Below, in pieces: positions 51,257 through 59,396 of a stretch of DNA of 64,000 nt. A program made the translations under genes and the position numbers. How positions within the stretch are numbered: the first letter of the stretch is position 1; every line of letters begins with the position of its first letter. The notes beneath the pieces are model-generated. The model saw only the letters and a program-made list of their open reading frames with translations, had not been told where the DNA came from and made no database searches. Source of the stretch: JAANXG01 sp034520625 (GTDB lineage: Bacteria; Pseudomonadota; Gammaproteobacteria; Arenicellales; JAANXG01); contig JAXHNI010000013.1 of the NCBI GenBank assembly GCA_034520625.1, forward strand, positions 1-64,000, read 5' to 3'.

Positions 51257-54052
51257 ATGACAGAGACCGAAATCAGCAAGACCTACCATCCCGGCGACCT
51301 GGAGCAGGACATCTACCAGCAGTGGGAGGATGCGGATCTATTTGCCCCGCGCGGAAACGGCAAACCATACTGCATCGTCATCCCGCCACCCAACGTCACC
51401 GGCAGCCTGCACATGGGCCATGCGTTCCAGGACACTGTCATGGACATACTCGTCCGCTACCACCGCATGCTGGGAGACCGAACCCTGTGGCAGGCGGGCA
51501 CCGACCACGCCGGCATCGCCACCCAGATGGTGGTGGAACGGCAGCTGGAGGAAGAAGGCCGGACGCGCCACGATATCGGCCGGGAGGCGTTCGTCGAACG
51601 GGTCTGGGAATGGAAAAACCAGTCCGGCGGCACCATCACCCGGCAGCTGCGGCGAATGGGCGCGTCCCTGGACTGGTCGCGGGAGCGTTTCACCATGGAT
51701 GAGGGCCTGTCACACGCGGTCCAGGAGGTCTTCATCCGCCTCTACGAGGAAGACCTGATTTACCGGGGCAAGCGGCTGGTGAACTGGGACCCGCACCTGC
51801 ATACCGCGGTATCCGACCTGGAGGTCGCTTCCGAGGAGGAGAACGGCCACCTGTGGCATTTTCGCTACCCGCTCGCCGACCGGCCCGACGAGTACGTCAC
51901 GGTGGCCACCACCCGTCCCGAAACGATGCTCGGCGACACCGCCGTGGCCGTGCATCCCGACGACGACCGCTACCGCCACCTGGTGGGCCGGTCGGTCGTG
52001 CTGCCCCTGGTGGAGCGCGAGATCCCGGTAATCGCGGACGACTACGTCGACCCGGAATTCGGCTCCGGCTGCGTCAAGATCACGCCGGCCCACGATTTCA
52101 ACGACTACGAGGTCGGCCGCCGGCACAATCTGCCAATGATCAACGTACTGACCGTGGACGCCGCCATCGAGCTGCCGGATACGCCCTACCACGGCCTCGA
52201 CCGCTTCGAGGCACGGCGGCGTGTCGTCCGGGACCTGGAGGCGCGCGGCCTGGTAACAGATACCGAGGAGCACCGCCACACCGTTCCCCGCGGGGACCGT
52301 TCCGGCGTGGTGATCGAGCCCTACCTGACCAACCAGTGGTTCGTAAGGGCCGGGCCGCTCGCCGAGGCGTCCATCCGGGCGGTGGAGGACGGTCGTATCC
52401 GCTTCGTGCCGGACAACTGGCGCCACACCTTCTACGAATGGATGTACAACATCCAGGACTGGTGCATTTCCCGTCAGATCTGGTGGGGCCATCGGGTCCC
52501 CGCCTGGTACGACGCGGACGGCAACATTTTCGTGGCCCGCGACGCCCGGCAGGCCCGCGAGCAGGCCAGACAGCACCATGGCAGGGACGCCGAGCTGCGC
52601 CGCGACGAAGACGTGCTGGACACCTGGTTCTCCTCGGCCCTCTGGCCGTTTTCCACCCTGGGCTGGCCCGATCGAACCGACGCCCTGAAGACGTTCTACC
52701 CCACCAGCGTCCTGGTAACCGGCTTCGACATCATATTCTTCTGGGTCGCCCGGATGATCATGTTCGGCCTGAAGTTCATGGATGAAGTGCCTTTCCACGA
52801 GGTGTACGTGCATGGCCTGGTACGCGACGGACACGGCCAGAAGATGTCGAAGTCCAAGGGCAATATTCTCGACCCGCTGGATCTAATCGACGGCATTGAT
52901 ACCGAGACCCTGGTCGGGAAGCGCACCACCGGCCTCATGCAGCCAAAGATGGCGCAGGCCATTGCCGAAGCGACGCGCCAGGAGTTCCCCGACGGGATCT
53001 CGGCCCACGGCACCGACGCCCTGAGATTCACCTTCGCGTCCCTGGCCACCACCGGCCGCAACATCAATTTCGACCTGGGCCGGATCGGCGGCTACCGCAA
53101 CTTCTGCAACAAGCTGTGGAATGCGGCACGGTACGTGCTGATCAACACCCGGGAAACGGACTGCGGCGGCGACTGGATCAATGGCGCGGACCTGTGTGCG
53201 GCGGACCGGTGGATCATCGCCCGGCTACAGCAGGTTACCGGGGAGGTGCGGGAAGCCATCGACAGCTACCGGTTCGACAACATGGCCCGGGCGCTGCACG
53301 GATTCCTGTGGGACGAATACTGCAGCTGGTATCTCGAGCTCAACAAGGTGGTGCTGAACGATCCGGACACACCGGACGCCGAGAAGCTCGCCACGCGCCA
53401 GACCATGGTCCACGTTCTGGAAGCTAGCCTCCGGCTCCTGCACCCGGCAATGCCGTTCATCACCGAGGCGCTCTGGCGGAAGCTCGCGCCGGTGGCGGGT
53501 ATCGACGCACCGAGCATCATGATCCGGCCGTTTCCCGAAGTCCGGGAATCACTGATCGACGACGCGGCGCTGACGGAAATGGCCTGGGTCCAGGCCGTTA
53601 TCAGCGCCGTACGGAACATCCGGGGCGAGATGAATATCGATCCCTCCCAGGCCGTCCCGGTTCTGTTGAAGGACGCCACCCGCCTCGAAAAGACCTACCT
53701 GGGGAACAATCGGGAGTTTCTGATGCGATTCGGGCGGTTCAAATCCCTGGATGTCGTATCCGACGAGCGCCGCATCGGGAGCTCCGCCACCGCCCTGGTG
53801 GGAGATGTCACGGTGCTCGTCCCGCTCGGGGAAGTGATCGACAAGCAGGTGGAGCTCGGACGGCTTCGTAAGGAATACGACCAGATGGGCCGGGACTTTC
53901 AGCGCACCCGAGGCAAGCTCGACAACGACGACTTCGTCCGCAAAGCCCCGCAGGAAGTCGTCGACAAGGAACGCGTCCGCCTGGAAGAGCTCACCCGTTC
54001 CATGGAGAAGCTAGAAAGCCGCATGGAGAAGATCGCGGCCCTTCCAGACTGA
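51257..54052 (+). CDS. valS: Valyl-tRNA synthetase
   Basis: A 931-residue class Ia synthetase charging tRNA-Val. HIGH motif is GSLHMGHA (near residue 50), KMSKS is QKMSKSKGN (near 527). The editing (CP1) domain lies between them with TTRPETMLGDTAVAVHPDD. The anticodon domain includes the AARYVLIN region, and the C-terminal coiled-coil arm (VELGRLRKEYDQMGRDFQRTRGKL) is present. ATG 51257 (MTETEISKTYHPGDLEQ) fits the family start. GC-rich, ordinary codon use. Confidence 0.97.
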   Translation: MTETEISKTYHPGDLEQDIYQQWEDADLFAPRGNGKPYCIVIPPPNVTGSLHMGHAFQDTVMDILVRYHRMLGDRTLWQAGTDHAGIATQMVVERQLEEEGRTRHDIGREAFVERVWEWKNQSGGTITRQLRRMGASLDWSRERFTMDEGLSHAVQEVFIRLYEEDLIYRGKRLVNWDPHLHTAVSDLEVASEEENGHLWHFRYPLADRPDEYVTVATTRPETMLGDTAVAVHPDDDRYRHLVGRSVVLPLVEREIPVIADDYVDPEFGSGCVKITPAHDFNDYEVGRRHNLPMINVLTVDAAIELPDTPYHGLDRFEARRRVVRDLEARGLVTDTEEHRHTVPRGDRSGVVIEPYLTNQWFVRAGPLAEASIRAVEDGRIRFVPDNWRHTFYEWMYNIQDWCISRQIWWGHRVPAWYDADGNIFVARDARQAREQARQHHGRDAELRRDEDVLDTWFSSALWPFSTLGWPDRTDALKTFYPTSVLVTGFDIIFFWVARMIMFGLKFMDEVPFHEVYVHGLVRDGHGQKMSKSKGNILDPLDLIDGIDTETLVGKRTTGLMQPKMAQAIAEATRQEFPDGISAHGTDALRFTFASLATTGRNINFDLGRIGGYRNFCNKLWNAARYVLINTRETDCGGDWINGADLCAADRWIIARLQQVTGEVREAIDSYRFDNMARALHGFLWDEYCSWYLELNKVVLNDPDTPDAEKLATRQTMVHVLEASLRLLHPAMPFITEALWRKLAPVAGIDAPSIMIRPFPEVRESLIDDAALTEMAWVQAVISAVRNIRGEMNIDPSQAVPVLLKDATRLEKTYLGNNREFLMRFGRFKSLDVVSDERRIGSSATALVGDVTVLVPLGEVIDKQVELGRLRKEYDQMGRDFQRTRGKLDNDDFVRKAPQEVVDKERVRLEELTRSMEKLESRMEKIAALPD

Positions 54053-54063
54053 CGCCGCGGGAG

Positions 54064-54083
54064 CCGCGCCCGGTGCGCGGCGG
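54064..54083. terminator. Short stem between convergent valS and csaA-like gene
   Basis: CCGCGC (54064-54069) pairs with GCGCGG (54075-54080), followed by CGGTTT on the plus strand. It is short and has a poor T-run; a weak terminator at best. Confidence 0.35.
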
Positions 54084-54085
54084 TT

Positions 54086-54430
54086 TCACGCCAGCCTGGC
54101 CCCGTTCGGGACTTCCCGTTCCGGCACGGCGACCACCACGTGGCCGTCCTCCCCATGGAAGCCGGTGAGCAGGAACTCCGAGCGCACGGGTCCGATCTGC
54201 TTGGCGGGGAAATTCACCACCCCGACGACTTGTCTGCCCTGGAGCTCATCCTTCGAATACAGGTCGGCCACCCGGGCGCTGGTTTTCAGTTCGCCGATCT
54301 CGGGCCCGAAATCCACAGTGATCTTGTAGGCGGGCTTGTGGGCCTCGGGAAAATCCTCCACCCTGACAACCGTCCCTGCACATATCCTGACTTTCTCAAA
54401 GTCGTCCCAGCCGATGGTCTCTTGTGTCAT
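54086..54430 (-). CDS. CsaA-like tRNA-binding-domain protein
   Basis: A 114-residue OB-fold protein homologous to the EMAPII/Arc1p tRNA-binding domain, as in CsaA. Conserved parts are WDDFEKVRICAGTVVRVEDFPEAHKPAYKITVDFGPEIG and VVGVVNFPAKQIGPVRSEFLLTG. Bacillus CsaA has chaperone/secretion-related activity; proteobacterial copies are uncharacterised but bind tRNA in structural work on the family. It is convergent with valS, an interesting tRNA-related pairing that may be chance. Confidence 0.9.
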   Translation of the reverse strand: MTQETIGWDDFEKVRICAGTVVRVEDFPEAHKPAYKITVDFGPEIGELKTSARVADLYSKDELQGRQVVGVVNFPAKQIGPVRSEFLLTGFHGEDGHVVVAVPEREVPNGARLA

Positions 54431-54678
54431 TGCTCGCTCGTCGATGTATGTTGAACAAACACGGCCGGTCCGTCGGCGAGAGGTCTGCCGGCGCCCGGCC
54501 GCGTGGCCGGTGGATTATACGCGGGTCGGGCGGTACCGTTCGATACGGCGAGTCCGGGGCGGCGCAGTCGAAATGGCGATGTGACACGGACCTCCCCGTC
54601 TGGTGTACTCCGCCACAAAGATTGGACGATTCAGCAACCTGCAGACAATGCTCCGATTCGAAGGTCCGTATGATCGGG

Positions 54679-54790
54679 AGGCCGGTGCCGGGGGCCGTCC
54701 CCCAGGGCTGTCGAAAACAGGGATGTTTGAGCCAGAGCGTACAGGGAAGTATTTACAGCGACCCTGGGGGACGGCCCCCGGCACCGGCCT
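54679..54790 (+). repeat. Stem-loop repeat, copy 1 (29-bp perfect arms, 54-nt core)
   Basis: Arms 54679-54707 and 54762-54790 are perfectly complementary over 29 bp (GGCCGGTGCCGGGGG type). The 54-nt core (54708-54761) begins CTGTCGAAAACAGGGATG and contains GAGCCAGAGCGTACAGGG. The same core occurs at 58505-58558 in the opposite orientation with 51 of 54 bases equal, but with unrelated arms. It lies in the 522-bp divergent region between the CsaA-like gene and the antiporter, which otherwise shows nothing I can name. Confidence 0.85.
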
Positions 54791-54952
54791 ATGGCTCGAC
54801 ACTGGTTCTCACACCGGGCCTCAGCGTGCGCCAATACGCCGGCCCCTGACGGCTCGGAAGCACTCTGTAGAGTCGCCGTATCGGCAGCGGGGTACACTGA
54901 CATGCATCGTGTAATGTTCCATACAGCCCCCTGAGCTCCGGAGAGGCCGCAG

Positions 54953-56683
54953 GTGCCACACAGCGTCACACTGATCACCACCATCGTTGCAGCGTTCGGA
55001 CTGGCCCTGGTTTTCGGCTTCGCCGCGGTACGCCTGAAACTGCCGGCACTGGTGGGCTACCTGATCGCCGGCATCGTGATCGGACCGTATACGCCCGGCT
55101 TCGTCGCGGACCTCGAACTGTCCCACCAACTGGCGGAGATCGGCGTGATGCTGCTGATGTTCGGGGTCGGTCTGCATTTTTCGCTGGACGACCTGTGGAA
55201 AGTCCGCCGGATCGCCCTGCCGGGGGCCACGGTCCAGATCCTTGTAGCCACCGCGCTCGGTGCTTCGGCGGCCGCGTTGTGGGGCTGGGACCCGGGGGCC
55301 GGCATTGTTTTCGGCCTGTCGCTGTCCGTGGCAAGCACCGTGGTGCTGCTCCGGGCCCTCGAGCACCGCGGTGCGATCGACTCCATCAACGGACGTATCG
55401 CCGTGGGCTGGCTGGTGGTCGAGGACCTGGTGATGGTTCTGGTTCTCGTTCTGTTGCCGGCGGTTTCGGCCTGGCTGGGCGGCGGCTCCGGTGAGAATGT
55501 GGACGGGACGGGGCTGCTGGAAACGCTGGCGCTCACGCTCGGAAAGGTCGCGTTGTTCATCGCCTTGATGATCGTGGTGGGCAAACGTGTACTGCCCTGG
55601 GTGCTCTGGCAGGTCGCGCGAACCGGTTCCCGGGAGCTGTTCACGCTGTGCGTGATCGCCGTCGCCGTCGTCTTCGCCTATGGCGCCGCGGCCCTGTTCG
55701 ATGCGTCGTTCGCACTGGGCGCGTTCTTCGCCGGCGTGGTGATGCGGGAGTCGCCCTTGAGCCATCGCGCCGCCGACGAGTCCCTGCCCCTGCGGGAAGC
55801 CTTCTCGGTGCTGTTTTTCGTCTCCGTCGGCATGCTGTTCGCGCCGTCTATGCTGTTGGAGGAGCCCCTTAGGGTGCTGCTGGTGGTGGCCATCATCATA
55901 CTGGGTAAATCCCTGGCGGCTTTCCTGCTGGTCCTCGCATTCCGCTACCCGCTCAATACCGCGCTGACCGTTTCCGCCAGCCTGGCTCAGATCGGGGAAT
56001 TCTCCTTCATCCTCGCGGGGCTGGGCGTATCCCTCCAGCTCCTCCCGTTGGACGGCCAGAGCCTGATACTGGCCGGTGCGCTCATCTCCATAGCCCTGAA
56101 CCCGGTCATTTTCGATGCCGTGGAGCCGCTGCAAAAGTGGATTCGTTCACGCTCCAGACTGGCGCGCGCCCTCGAGCGGACCGACGACCCGCTGGCGGAG
56201 CTCCCCATGACCATAGATCTGAACCGGCTCGCCGGCCATATCGTCCTGGTGGGCTACGGGGAGGTGGGCCGCCGGATCGGCGAGGCTCTTGCCGCCCGGG
56301 GCATACCCATCGTGGTGGCGGACCAGAACCGGGAGCTCGTGGAGCATTTGCGGGACCGTGATATTCCCGCGGTATGCGGCGACGCGTCGGAACCCGGCGT
56401 ACTGATCCAGGCGCATATCGCCCGGGCGCAAATGCTGGTCATTACCGCACCGGACCCGTTTCGGGCCCGCCGGATGATGGAAACCTCGCGCGCTCTGAAT
56501 CCCGGCGCAGAGATCCTGGTTCGGACCTACAACGACGAGGAGGCCGATCTGCTCCGGGGCGGGAACACCGCGCACACCTTCATGGGGGAGCACGAGCTCG
56601 CCCTAAGCATGGCGCGGCACGTCCTGAGCCGGCTGGAAAATGATCCCGGCCGGGATCGTGACGCTCATCGCCACGGCAACTGA
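54953..56683 (+). CDS. CPA2 cation:proton antiporter with TrkA-N domain (YbaL/KefB-like)
   Basis: A 576-residue membrane transporter. Residues ~1-390 hold 12-13 helices of the Na+/H+ exchanger (CPA2) fold, with GYLIAGIVIGPYTPGF, LLMFGVGLHFSLDDLW and the Asp motif in WLVVEDLVMVL. Residues ~418-535 are a RCK/TrkA-N Rossmann domain (VLVGYGEVGRRIGEAL, nucleotide-binding). K+ efflux regulated by NAD(H) or glutathione adducts is typical. GTG start. It overlaps the convergent dehydratase gene by 19 bp. Confidence 0.92.
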   Translation: MPHSVTLITTIVAAFGLALVFGFAAVRLKLPALVGYLIAGIVIGPYTPGFVADLELSHQLAEIGVMLLMFGVGLHFSLDDLWKVRRIALPGATVQILVATALGASAAALWGWDPGAGIVFGLSLSVASTVVLLRALEHRGAIDSINGRIAVGWLVVEDLVMVLVLVLLPAVSAWLGGGSGENVDGTGLLETLALTLGKVALFIALMIVVGKRVLPWVLWQVARTGSRELFTLCVIAVAVVFAYGAAALFDASFALGAFFAGVVMRESPLSHRAADESLPLREAFSVLFFVSVGMLFAPSMLLEEPLRVLLVVAIIILGKSLAAFLLVLAFRYPLNTALTVSASLAQIGEFSFILAGLGVSLQLLPLDGQSLILAGALISIALNPVIFDAVEPLQKWIRSRSRLARALERTDDPLAELPMTIDLNRLAGHIVLVGYGEVGRRIGEALAARGIPIVVADQNRELVEHLRDRDIPAVCGDASEPGVLIQAHIARAQMLVITAPDPFRARRMMETSRALNPGAEILVRTYNDEEADLLRGGNTAHTFMGEHELALSMARHVLSRLENDPGRDRDAHRHGN

Positions 56684-57615
56684 TCCAGATCGACATTGCC
56701 GCCCGAGAAAACGACGCCGACCCGCCCGCCGGATGCGTCGACTTTACCGGCCAGCAACCCCGCCATGGGCACCGCGGCGGAGGGTTCCACGACGAGTTTC
56801 ATGCGTGTCCAGATGAAACGCATGGCCTCGACAATCTCCGATTCCTCCACGGTGACAATGTCATCGACACGACGGGAGATGATGTCGAAAGTCCTGGCCC
56901 CCACCGTGGTCAGCAAGCCGTCGGCGATGGATCCACCGTCCGGCACCGGGATGATCCGGCCCGCGCGGAACGAGCGGTACGCGTCATCCACGCCCCGGGG
57001 CTCAACGCCGATGACCCGGACCGCAGGGCGGACATGACCCAGCGCCAGCGCGATGCCGCTGATCAACCCCCCGCCGCCCACCGGAACCAGAATCATATCC
57101 AGGTCCGGTACCTGGTCCAGCAGCTCCAGAGCGGTGGTTCCCTGGCCCGCAATCACCCGGTAATCATCAAAGGGATGGACCAGGCGGGCGCCGGTGTCCG
57201 CCAGTACCCGCTCCAGCACACGCTGGCGGTCTGTGGGCTCGCTTCCGCAATGGATAATCCGGCCACCGTAGCCTTCCACGGCCGTCAACTTTGCTTTTGA
57301 TGCGGTCTCCGGCATGACGATGTACGCCGGCGCTCCCCGAAAGCCCGCCGCCAGGGACAGCGCGGCGCCGTGGTTTCCGGAGGAATGGGTGGCCACGCCG
57401 CGGGACAGTGCATCATCGTCGAGGCACATGACGGCATTCGTTGCGCCGCGTATCTTGAAGGCCCCGGCCCGCTGCAGATTCTCACACTTGCAGAACACCG
57501 ATGCGGCCGCCCACTCGTCGACCAACCGGCTGGTCATCACCGGCGTGCGATGGATATAGGGCGCAATACGCCGGTGCGCCTGTCGTATGGCTTCCAGGTC
57601 GGGGATGTCGGTCAT
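56665..57615 (-). CDS. PLP-dependent serine/threonine dehydratase or serine racemase-like enzyme
   Basis: A 316-residue fold-type II PLP enzyme. The Schiff-base Lys is in RAGAFKIRGATNA (near residue 53), the phosphate loop is VGGGGLISG and SSGNHGAALSLAAGF is the substrate loop. The late Ser of FSGGNVD contacts the PLP ring. The single catalytic domain without an ACT regulatory domain fits catabolic threonine dehydratase or serine racemase. Its start overlaps the rsmE stop (ATGA); longer in-frame readings upstream run through rsmE and are rejected. Confidence 0.9.
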   Translation of the reverse strand: MTDIPDLEAIRQAHRRIAPYIHRTPVMTSRLVDEWAAASVFCKCENLQRAGAFKIRGATNAVMCLDDDALSRGVATHSSGNHGAALSLAAGFRGAPAYIVMPETASKAKLTAVEGYGGRIIHCGSEPTDRQRVLERVLADTGARLVHPFDDYRVIAGQGTTALELLDQVPDLDMILVPVGGGGLISGIALALGHVRPAVRVIGVEPRGVDDAYRSFRAGRIIPVPDGGSIADGLLTTVGARTFDIISRRVDDIVTVEESEIVEAMRFIWTRMKLVVEPSAAVPMAGLLAGKVDASGGRVGVVFSGGNVDLDQLPWR

Positions 57616-58331
57616 GCCGGTCTTTCCGCCGGAATCATCGCCAGCACGGCGCCCGCCACCGCGGCCATCTCCACCCGCAGTATGTTGCCACCGAGACCCA
57701 CCGGCCGCGCGCCGCGCCCGGCGAGCGCAGAGACCTCGGCTTCCGTGAAACCGCCTTCGGGGCCGATATACAGGCACAGGCTGTCCGATTCCTCGAGCCG
57801 CTCCGCCAGGGCGCCGCCACCCGCTTCGGCATACGCCAACACTGCCGTGCCGGGGATGCGGGCCAGGGACTCGTGAACGCTCACGGGTTGGGCGATTGCC
57901 GGTACGAAGGGGTTGCGGCTCTGCTTGCAGGCCTCGATCGCTATGCGTCGCCCGCGGTCCACGGTCGAAGGCCCGGGCTTCACCGTGCTGCGTTCACAAC
58001 GCAGCGGCACAATACCCGCCACGCCAATCTGGGTCAGCATGTCCACCATGGTGCGAAAACGTTCGCCTTTGGGCACGGCGCATGCCACGGTGAGCGCCGT
58101 GCCGGGCGGCGGCACGGTCCGGCGCTCCCTGACGGTGAAAGCCAGAGCCCGGCGGGACACGGCGTCCACCACGGCGGCCGCCAGGGTACCGCCGCCGTCG
58201 AGAAGACTGATCGTGTCTCCCGCCCGTATGCGCCGGGATGCCCCGGCGTGGCGCGACTCCTCTTCCGACAATTGATGGGACCCGCCCACCGCGGGCAGGT
58301 CAGGGCAATAGAAACAGGGATCCGTGGTCAC
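57612..58331 (-). CDS. rsmE: 16S rRNA m3U1498 methyltransferase
   Basis: A 239-residue SPOUT-class methyltransferase. The N-terminal PUA-like part has EEESRHAGASRRIRAGDTISLLDGGG, where HxxxxxR positions are typical. The knot region has YIGPEGGFTEAEV and LGGNILRVEMAA (family consensus LGPRILRTETA). The variant LGGNILRVEMA at the SAM site is somewhat diverged. It modifies the 30S decoding-region helix 44. It is followed at 4-nt overlap by the dehydratase gene. Confidence 0.93.
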   Translation of the reverse strand: MTTDPCFYCPDLPAVGGSHQLSEEESRHAGASRRIRAGDTISLLDGGGTLAAAVVDAVSRRALAFTVRERRTVPPPGTALTVACAVPKGERFRTMVDMLTQIGVAGIVPLRCERSTVKPGPSTVDRGRRIAIEACKQSRNPFVPAIAQPVSVHESLARIPGTAVLAYAEAGGGALAERLEESDSLCLYIGPEGGFTEAEVSALAGRGARPVGLGGNILRVEMAAVAGAVLAMIPAERPA

Positions 58332-58477
58332 GGTTTCGCGGGGTGCCGACGCCAGGCAATCAGTTTCATTCGTTGCATCGTTTTATTATCGCCTTCACAC
58401 GACGGTCAAGCGAGTCCTGGAAGGAACTGTCTTTCCTCGACCGGCAAGGACACGCAGTCGTCGGCATTGAGTCTGAC

Positions 58478-58585
58478 GTGAGGGGCCGGGAGGGTCTGTC
58501 AGGGCCGCTGTGAATACTTCCATGTACGCTCTGGCTCAAACATCCCTGTTTTCGACAGCCCTGCCAGACCCTCCCGGCCCCTCAC
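58478..58585 (-). repeat. Stem-loop repeat, copy 2 (27-bp arms, same 54-nt core inverted)
   Basis: Arms 58478-58504 (GTGAGGGGCCGGGAGGG...) and 58559-58585 are complementary at 26 of 27 positions. The core 58505-58558 is, read on the minus strand, 51/54 identical to copy 1 (the plus strand here reads GTACGCTCTGGCTCAAACAT). Arms share no evident sequence with those of copy 1. It sits in the 303-bp gap between rsmJ (upstream) and rsmE (downstream) on the minus strand. Nothing else is seen in the gap. Confidence 0.85.
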
Positions 58586-58634
58586 TCCCCGTCCCAGCGA
58601 ATGTGACTCCGCACGTCCGCCCCAAGATCGGATT

Positions 58635-59396
58635 TCACATCTTCAGATACACATCGTAGCAAACCAGTTTCCCCTTGACGGTCTCAGAGGGCGGGCCGAA
58701 AACCGGCGCGCCGTGGTCCGGCCGTTTGACCACCACGCGCTTGAGCGCGGCCCGCATGGCGCTGTCGTACAGGCGCCCGGTGTCCGGGTCATCTCCTACC
58801 AGCTCCCGCAGCAGGCGCAGCGGCCGCCTCGGCAGGGTCGAGGACCGGCGTTTCGGCGGGAACATGGGGTCGAGGTATACACAGTCCCAAGCCCCCGGAT
58901 TCTCCGCGAGGTAGTCGATGGCATCCCGCCCGACAACACCCGGCGGAAAACCCGCCCGCGGGGATCCCACTGCGCGGTCAGCGGCGTTGCGGAGCAGCGC
59001 GGCCATGACTGGGCTGCGCTCCACGACGGTCACAGCGTATCCCATGGCGCAAAATCTCCTCGCGTCCTCTCCCCAACCCGCCGTCGCGTCCACCACGGTC
59101 CGGGTACGGCGTCCAATCGCCCGGCCCAGGGGCTGTTTCTTGGATGCGGTCCCGGGTAAATCGAAGCCGATGGACAGGGGTTTCAGGCCGTGCTGCCGGT
59201 GGTCCACCAGAGACAGAACCCCGTTCTCCAGTACCAGGGAGATGTCCACGCCGGACACTTTCCCGGGACCGCCGCAGGGCATGCCGAGGTCGGCGGCCAG
59301 GAGCCGGGCCGCCGGCGCATCCGTCGGCGTCGCCCAGGCGACTCCAACCGAAGGAGCGCGGTCTGTCAGTCTTCTTCCCCGGACAGGAGATGACAC
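58635..59396 (-). CDS. rsmJ: 16S rRNA m2G1516 methyltransferase
   Basis: A SAM-dependent methyltransferase of the gammaproteobacterial RsmJ family. Motif I is VVDATAGWGEDARRF, the acidic loop VVERSPVMAALL follows, and the catalytic YLDPMFPPKRRSS (family D-P-M-[FY]-P) is clear. KRVVVKRPDHGAP closes the fold. The start is uncertain: the GTG at 59396 is chosen (253 residues) and overlaps the transporter gene upstream by 31 bp. An ATG at 59450 would read deeper into that gene, and a shorter start near the family N-terminus would need CTG. Confidence 0.88.
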   Translation of the reverse strand: MSSPVRGRRLTDRAPSVGVAWATPTDAPAARLLAADLGMPCGGPGKVSGVDISLVLENGVLSLVDHRQHGLKPLSIGFDLPGTASKKQPLGRAIGRRTRTVVDATAGWGEDARRFCAMGYAVTVVERSPVMAALLRNAADRAVGSPRAGFPPGVVGRDAIDYLAENPGAWDCVYLDPMFPPKRRSSTLPRRPLRLLRELVGDDPDTGRLYDSAMRAALKRVVVKRPDHGAPVFGPPSETVKGKLVCYDVYLKM

